A stretch of DNA of 64,000 nt from Protea cynaroides (lineage: Eukaryota > Streptophyta > Magnoliopsida > Proteales > Proteaceae), in the NCBI GenBank assembly GCA_028583415.1, contig CM053266.1, positions 85,690,149-85,754,148 on the forward strand, in the 5' to 3' direction. The position numbers and the translations under genes were made by a program. This document shows, piece after piece, positions 58,361 through 64,000 of this stretch. How positions within the stretch are numbered: the first letter of the stretch is position 1; every line of letters begins with the position of its first letter. Under the pieces are notes generated by a model that was not told the DNA's origin, made no database searches, and saw only the letters and a list, made by a program, of their open reading frames with translations.

Positions 58361-58410
58361 AGTTGTAATTACATTGTACGAGCATATAGATTAAGTAAAA
58401 TAAATCACAG
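58341..58410 (+). other. Candidate 70-nt GT-AG intron at the Gag/protease junction
   Basis: The segment begins GTATGACTG and ends AAATCACAG. The exon edges are GTCACAG|...|GTATCG. It is AT-rich, contains the Gag stop codon, and its removal fuses the Gag frame exactly to the protease frame (...DVVTGIVPINGIPARVLFDSG). Unspliced RNA would give Gag only and spliced RNA Gag-Pol. The 9-bp repeat CACAGGTAT at both edges could instead be a target duplication of a small insertion. Confidence 0.5.
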
Positions 58411-58890
58411 GTATCGTACCTATAAATGGCATACCCGCCAGAGTACTCTTTGATTCAGGGAGCTACTCATTCCTTTATATCGGTGTCATTCGGAAAGAAG
58501 CTAAATTTACCCATCAAAACAATAGACTACAATTTACTTATACGGTCACCGATGGGGTTAGAAGTGGAATTAGAGAAAGGATATGGACCATGTCCAGTTC
58601 TCATTGGCGAGAAAATCTTAGATGCAACCTTGATACAACTGGAGATGGCAGACTTTGACGTCATCGTGGGAATGAACTTGTTAGCTCGGCATTCTGCAAA
58701 CCTATTATGCGCCGAAAAGAAGCTAACATTTAAAGACAAAGAAGGAGCAGAATTCAGTTTTGCAGGAACCAAACTTCCCTGTAGACGCAAGCTCATACTC
58801 TCAGCACTAAAGGCTAAGAAGTGCCTTGAGAAGGGGGCAGTCGGGTATCTAGTATCAGTGGTCGACCTAACCAAGGAAGCACCACGAATG
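58411..58890 (+). pseudogene. Chromovirus protease (retropepsin), frameshifted in the active site
   Basis: Starting at 58411 the frame reads PINGIPARVLFDSG. One extra G within GGG at 58458-58460 then shifts the frame, and the expected continuation GATHSFISVSFGKKLNL is read in frame 58426-59061. Later motifs are GYGPCPVLIGEKILDATLI and DVIVGMNLLARHSANLLC, as in Tekay/Del proteases (usual F-D-V-I-L-G-M-D-W-L). The enzyme would mature Gag-Pol. The frameshift at the catalytic DSG abolishes it here. Confidence 0.85.
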
Positions 58891-60540
58891 GAAGACATTG
58901 ATGTCGTGCGGGACTATCCCGACATATTTTCGGAGGAACTACCAGGATTACCACCCGACCGAGCCACAGAGTTTGTGATAGATCTTATACCTGGAGCCGC
59001 ACCAGTATCAAAAGCACCTTATAGAATGGCTCCTACTGAACTGAAGGAATTGAAAGTGTAACTACAAGAAACGCTGGACAAGAGTTATATTCGACCCAGT
59101 ATATCACCATGGGGAGCATCGGTATTATTCGTAAAGAAGAAGGACGGTAGCGTTCGATTATGTATCGACTATCGGGAGTTGAATAAACTGACAATCAAGA
59201 ATCGATATCCACTACCTCGGATCGATGACTTGTTCGATCAGTTGCAAGGGGCAAAGGTATTTTCTAAGATCGATCTTCGATCAGGCTATCATCAGTTTAA
59301 GATTAAAGAAGGTGATATTCCTAAGACAGCTTTCAGGACCAGATACGGACATTATGAGTTCTTGGTCATGTCTTTTGGATTAACAAATGCACCAGCAACT
59401 TTCATGGAACTTATGAACCGGGTCTTCCACGATATGTTGGATACGTCGGTAATAGTATTTATTGATGATATATTGGTATACTCCAAGGACAAGGAAACCC
59501 ATATCAAGAACCTAAACGCCACCCTACAGCGTTTAAGGAAAGAGAAGTTATAAGCCAAATTTTCAAAGTGTGAGTTTTGGCTAAGTGAAGTCGCCTTCCT
59601 AGGCCATGTAGTATCCGCTGAAGGAATCAAAGTGGACCCCAGCAAGATCGAGGCTATTGTAAAGTGGGAAGCACCAAAGAGCGTTGCAGAAATTAGAAGT
59701 TTTTTGGGTCTCGCCGGTTATTATCGAAGATTTGTAGAAAACTATTCCCGGATTGTTGTACCTCTCACCAGTCTGACTAAGAAAGGTGAAAAGTTTGTGT
59801 GGATGGATAAATGTGAGAAAAGCTTCCAAACATTGAAGACCAGATTGATATCCGCTCCGATTTTGACTATTCCTGTTCCAGGACATACATTTACCTTATA
59901 CACTGATGCGTCAAGACTAGGATTAGGATGTGTGCTTATGCAAGGAGAGCAAGTAATTGCTTATGCCTCGAGACAGTTGAAGACACATGAGAAAAATTAC
60001 CCCACTCATGATTTGGAGTTAGCAGTAGTAGTACATGCTGTCAAGATATGGAGACATTACCTATACGGAGAGAAATTTCAGATTAAGTCGGACCATAAAA
60101 GTCTTACTTATTTATTTAATCAGAAGGAGTTGAATATGAGACAAAGAAGATGGTTGGAACTATTAAAAGACTATGATTGTGATATCCAGTATCATCCGGG
60201 GAAAGCGAATGTAGTAGCAGATGCGTTGAGCAGAAAGGCAATGATAAAATCGCAAGGAGAGGTTAGCACGACTGCAGCAATGTGTACTACCGGAATGGTA
60301 TTCGATCACGACAATGAGCAGTATGTGATAGATACAACGGATGGATCAGCCAACCAAGGGTTTATTCATCGGTTTTCAAATATGTTTGCGGCATTGAAGA
60401 TTATACCGGATATAATGGATGAAGTGAAGACAGCTATCAAATCAGATCCTTATCTGAGAACAGTACAAGAAGATATCGAGAAAGGTAGGACTAACCCTGA
60501 GTTCACCTTGGACGAAGAGAAAGTACTGAAATACAAATGA
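58891..60540 (+). pseudogene. Chromovirus reverse transcriptase and RNase H
   Basis: In one frame with stops at 59059 (TAA, CAA expected), 59551 (TAA, TAT expected) and 60538 (TGA). RT motifs in order: YPDIFSEELPGLPPDR, WGASVLFVKKKDGSVRLCID, LRSGYHQFKIKEGDIPKTAF, MSFGLTNAPATFM and the catalytic FIDDILVYSKD (DD at 59464-59469). RNase H follows with LYTDASRLGLGCVLMQ (59893 onwards), YPTHDLELAVVVHAVKIWRH, SDHKSLTYLF, and YHPGKANVVADALSRK. Apart from the stops the domains are full length with catalytic residues in place. Confidence 0.92.
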
Positions 60541-61902
60541 AGAATATGTGTACCCGAAACAGAAAGTGCAGACATTAGACACCGACTGATGAAAGAAGCC
60601 CATACCACCATCTATTCGATACATCCTGGAAGTACAAAAAAGTATCATGATCTAAAGAAACTATATTGGTGGAGAGGAATGAAAGCAGATGTAGTTAAGT
60701 TCGTGTCTCAATGCCTAAATTGTCAGAAAGTAAAGGCTGAACGACAAAGACCCGCAGGACTGTTACAGCCATTATCGGAACCAGCATGGAAATGGGACTG
60801 CATCACCATGGACTTTGTCACAGGATTACCACTGACTCCTCGAGTAGTTGACGCAGTTTGGGTGATTGTGGACCGTCTAACTAAAACAGCTCGCTTCATA
60901 CCTATACAACCTCAGTATACTCTAGAAAGGTTAGCAAAGCTGTATGTGGATAATATCGTTCGATTACACGGTGTACCAGAGAGCATTGTATCCGATAGAG
61001 ATCCACGATTTACTTCCAAGTTTTGGGAAGGATTGCAAAAGGCTATGGGTACAACATTGAAGTTCAGTACTGCATTCCACCCACAGACAGATGGACAGTC
61101 AGAGCGTACAATCTAGATTTTAGAAGATATGCTACGAGCATGTATAATTGACTTCAAAGGATCATGGGATGAAAAGTTACCATTGATCGAGTTCGCTTAT
61201 AACAATAGCTATCAGGCTACTATACAGATGTCACCTTATGAAGCACTGTATGGCAGGAAGTGTCGAACTCCTTTGTTTTGGAATGAAGTTGGAGAACGTA
61301 GTATTATTGGACCGGAATTTGTTGAAGAAACTTGCCGAGTGGTCGACATTATCAAGGAAAGAGTGAGAACAGCTCAGAACCAGCAGAAGCAATATGCAGA
61401 TACTCGACGCAGAGATCTAGAGTTCGCTATAGGTGATAAAGTATTTTTAAAAGTATCGCCTATGCGAAGATTGAAAAGGTTCGGACAGAAAGGGAAACTA
61501 AGTCCAAGATATATCGGGCCGTATGAAATTCTAGCTAAGCGTGGGAAAGTGGCTTATCAGTTAGCACTACCACCATCTATGTCAAGTGTGCATAACGTAT
61601 TTCACATTTTCCTATTGAAGAAGTATGTCAAGGATCCAACGCATGTTTTGACAGTAGATTTACCAGAATTGACTGATGATTTGACATTCGAAGTAACACC
61701 AACAGGAATCACCAGCCGAAAGGTTCAACGTCTACGCAATCGAGATATCTATTATGTTAAGGTCACATGGAAAAGTAGAGACATGAAAGAAGTTACATGG
61801 GAAGAAGAAAATGCTATGCGGAAGCAATACCCTCACTTATTTGATTCAGAAGGTACGTATAATTTCGAGGACGAAATTTTTATAAGTAGGGGGGAGTTGT
61901 AA
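60541..61902 (+). pseudogene. Chromovirus integrase with chromodomain-like C-terminus
   Basis: The HHCC zinc finger runs from AHTTIYSIHPGS to CLNCQKVKAE. The catalytic core has Asp at 60811 (TMDFVTGLP), Asp at 60994 (VSDRDPRF) and Glu at 61102 (QSERT), giving D-X35-E spacing. A TAG at 61114 (CAG expected) follows. The second half (61129-61902) has ALYGRKCRTPLFWNEVGE, the GPYEIL region, and a chromodomain-like end RKVQRLRNRDIYYVKVTWK and VTWEEENAMRKQYPHLF. That end places the element among chromoviruses and would guide integration to particular chromatin. The pol stop TAA (61900-61902) overlaps the first bases of the 3' LTR. Confidence 0.92.
61884..61897 (+). promoter_or_regulatory. Polypurine tract
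   Basis: AAGTAGGGGGGAGT directly before the 3' LTR start TGTAAGACC. It would prime plus-strand DNA synthesis. Confidence 0.85.
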
Positions 61903-64000
61903 GACCCGTGTCAATCTAACCCGGTATTATCACCTTGAACCAGGTTTATCCATCATGGTCGAGTCAAATGGACCAAGGGCGTAAAGGAGATCAAGATCCC
62001 AGGTATCAAATCGACCCTAAAACACTTAATTTAAGGGGAGGGTCGCATACCCAGCCAAGGAGGGTCGGACCCCCCAAGACAGAAAGTCAGACCCTCAGTT
62101 TTGAAGGGAGGGTCGGACAACTTAGAAAACCTAGGGTCGACGGGATCATCGACCCTCAGTTGCCGTCGAAACTGAAATTAGGAAATTTCCTAATTTTCGA
62201 TTTGGATTCTTTCCTAATCTCAAAGAGACTTATTTTAGGATGTTCCTACTCTATTTAAAGGACGTCCCTAAGCCTCTTTCACTCCTTTTACAACCCTAAT
62301 TGAATTGAGAGAAAGAGAAGAGAAGGAAAAGGAGAAGAAGAGAAGCAAGGAAGAGAAGAAAGTCAAAACAAGAAGAGTTGTAGAGAAGGAGTAATCTTCT
62401 CAGGTATGAATAATAATTCCATGAGTTTCTACAGACCCTAGATTAGATAATGAAGAGAGCGTGATCTCGGCGAAACCCAAACCATCAATCCATGGTTAGG
62501 TTTTCATGGAAAACCATGGGAGAATATACGAAAGTTATATAGGTGGATGCTTCATGATTCTAGACCATGGGGTGAATGTTGAATGGACTGTAGGAGGAAG
62601 CCATAGGACCCCAAACACGAAGAATAGACTAAAAGAGGGAAATTGACCAAAATACATCGAGGGTCACACAGAGGGTCGATGACCATCCGACCCTAGGTGA
62701 TCCTGAGTATCGACCCTCAGTGTTCAGGAAGTCCAGATTGGGGAGGGTCGTACCCAGGGTCGATCAGGACTCCGACCCTACCTCCGACCCTCAGTTAATA
62801 GAATGGTTTTAAAAATTAGAATAAATTCTAATTAAATTTTATCGACTTTGTTAGGTCTTCTAGCAATATAATAGCAATATAAAGGTGAATCTAAAGCTTG
62901 GAAAAGTATCTATTAGCATGCTAAGGTGAGGAAACAGAACTCTGAACTAATTGGTTAAAACAAATTGTTTTCTATTTTCTTGAGTCCAATGCCATGTTTC
63001 ATTCTATGCGACTATGTTTGTAATGTGCATACAACATGTCATCCAATATTTCTATTACTTGTTCATGTATATTTACTTTGTGGTTTATAACATGATGATG
63101 ATGATGATGATGATGATGATAGGAATAGGCATGTGATTGTATGTGTGTGGTTGGTGTACTTGATGCGAGCGAGTATCAGGAGAGGTGTGATGAGAACGTC
63201 AATAAACGTTAACCTTTGGCGGGTCTCAGCACTTTAGCTCTATCTCTAACTCAAGTCTTGTGCATTAGCATCGTCGTATCGTCATTACTTTAGCAGAGCT
63301 ATTATGTCGTAGAGTATCAGGGGAGGTGGTCTCGGTCCTTGTAGTCTCTGACTCTATCGGGGGGCCTTATCTCTATCTCTATGGATATTCTGAGGGATGC
63401 TGGGGTGAGGCCTTGGATACACTTTTTGGCATTAGGATTGGTTAGTTGCGAGCCCAGTTTGCATTCCTCGCCAACAGGGGCTTACGTGTTGGTATGGCAC
63501 TATATAGCAATAAACGTTAACCTTTGTTATATAATGTTCATGATTAGGTGCTTGTGAGTCGACGATAAACGTTACCTTCGGACAGCGTCACACACTTGTG
63601 TATAGAGGCGGGGTCAATAAATGTTACCTTTGATTACCTAAACCTTTCTATTGCATATTATAAACTATAAACCAGACCAAAGATATGAATTGATTGCATG
63701 CATATGTACTGTTGCATTGTTTTGTTTGCTCACTGAGCCGTGATCTGTGCTCACCCCTCGACGTCGAATATTTTTAATTGATGATGCAGGTTTCACAGTT
63801 AAAGAATATATAAATGCTCCAGCGTACGGGAACATAGCAGCGATGGAGGTTGAAGCTTAAGTGGATACACATGACTCCTCTTGCGAGTGCAACTCATGTG
63901 TATTCGATTAGATATTTTTCTAATTTTCCTTATTTAGATTTATTAAATACATGTATTTGATATCTATTTATGTCTCAGTTGATACAGAATAATTTGTTAT
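61898..64000 (+). repeat. 3' LTR of the chromovirus, cut by the window end
   Basis: Collinear with 51973-54276 and highly similar. It lacks a 12-bp CCCATCGACCCT segment present in the 5' LTR and has a longer (ATG)n run near 63092. From the 5' LTR length, about 200 bp and the target duplication lie beyond the window. Confidence 0.95.
63790..63911 (+). pseudogene. LTR-internal conserved Cys-rich coding exon (3' LTR copy, one stop)
   Basis: Again 122 nt from the acceptor-like GATGATGCAG to TAG, ending HDSSCECNSC-V-F-D. GAA has become TAA after VEA, and an earlier GAA is AAA. The undamaged end (FD-stop) shows that the 2-nt insertion in the 5' LTR copy is private to that copy. Confidence 0.5.

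Larger units (their letters stand above)
51973..64000 (+). mobile_element. Near-complete Ty3/gypsy chromovirus (Tekay/Del-like) with an antisense gene
   Basis: Order: 5' LTR (51973-54276), tRNA-Met PBS (54281-54292), long leader with an antisense gene (54784-56588), Gag (57098-58360), protease, RT, RNase H, integrase with chromodomain-like tail (to 61902), polypurine tract (61884-61897), and 3' LTR from 61898, cut by the window end after 2103 bp. The AGATA just before 51973 would be the target duplication, but the other side is outside the window. In the first ~275 bases the two LTRs differ by ten substitutions (eight transitions) and one 12-bp indel, so the insertion is not recent. Gag-Pol has at least six in-frame stops and one frameshift, so this copy is not autonomous. 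Three solo LTRs of the family lie elsewhere in the window. Confidence 0.93.

Overview
The window is plant nuclear DNA, almost certainly from a flowering plant, and consists of nested mobile elements plus an old endogenous pararetrovirus. The evidence is plant-type Ty3/gypsy polyproteins, very long LTRs with TG...CA ends and 5-bp target duplications, MULE and PIF/Harbinger DNA elements, a captured LINE fragment and caulimovirid sequence. I found no convincing host gene, tRNA, rRNA or CRISPR array. Nearly every coding stretch is broken by stops or frameshifts.

Left part (1-11640): a decayed minus-strand Tat-lineage Ty3/gypsy element (RT, protease, Gag, primer-binding site, 5' LTR). It is split by two plus-strand solo LTRs: a 4.5-kb Ogre/Tat-like LTR (896-5392, duplication GCTGC) and a 2.3-kb LTR (7274-9607, duplication TAGCT) of the chromovirus family that reappears intact at the right end.

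Middle left (about 12050-26694): a stack of insertions. A plus-strand giant LTR (12050-15495 and 25578-26694) was entered by a minus-strand giant LTR (15496-25577). That one was entered by a chromovirus-family solo LTR (16402-20243, duplication CTCAA). That in turn was entered by a MULE (18369-19997, 9-bp duplication) carrying a LINE fragment. A further solo LTR (28111-30383, minus, duplication TCTAT) sits in the leader of another decayed retrotransposon (PBS 30447-30458).

Centre (30875-50757): an endogenous caulimovirid in two kinds of segment that share one intergenic/promoter region. Segment B (minus, 36590 to 31790) has protease, reverse transcriptase and RNase H but no movement protein that I can see. 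Segment A has movement protein, capsid with a CCHC knuckle, and protease but no RT. It is present twice, head to head (A1 minus, A2 plus). This recalls the bipartite genomes proposed for some florendoviruses. A1 is interrupted by a short MULE (41285-44638) that itself holds a PIF/Harbinger element (41602-44462).

Right part (51973 to the end): a nearly complete plus-strand Ty3/gypsy chromovirus (Tekay/Del-like). It has 2.3-kb LTRs, a tRNA-Met PBS, Gag, protease, RT, RNase H, integrase with a chromodomain-like tail, a polypurine tract and a 3' LTR cut by the window edge. Three features stand out: an antisense gene between PBS and gag with its own apparent 5'UTR intron; a 70-nt GT-AG intron-like segment exactly where the Gag and protease frames must join; and a short Cys-rich coding exon inside the LTR whose codons are conserved among diverged LTR copies across the window.
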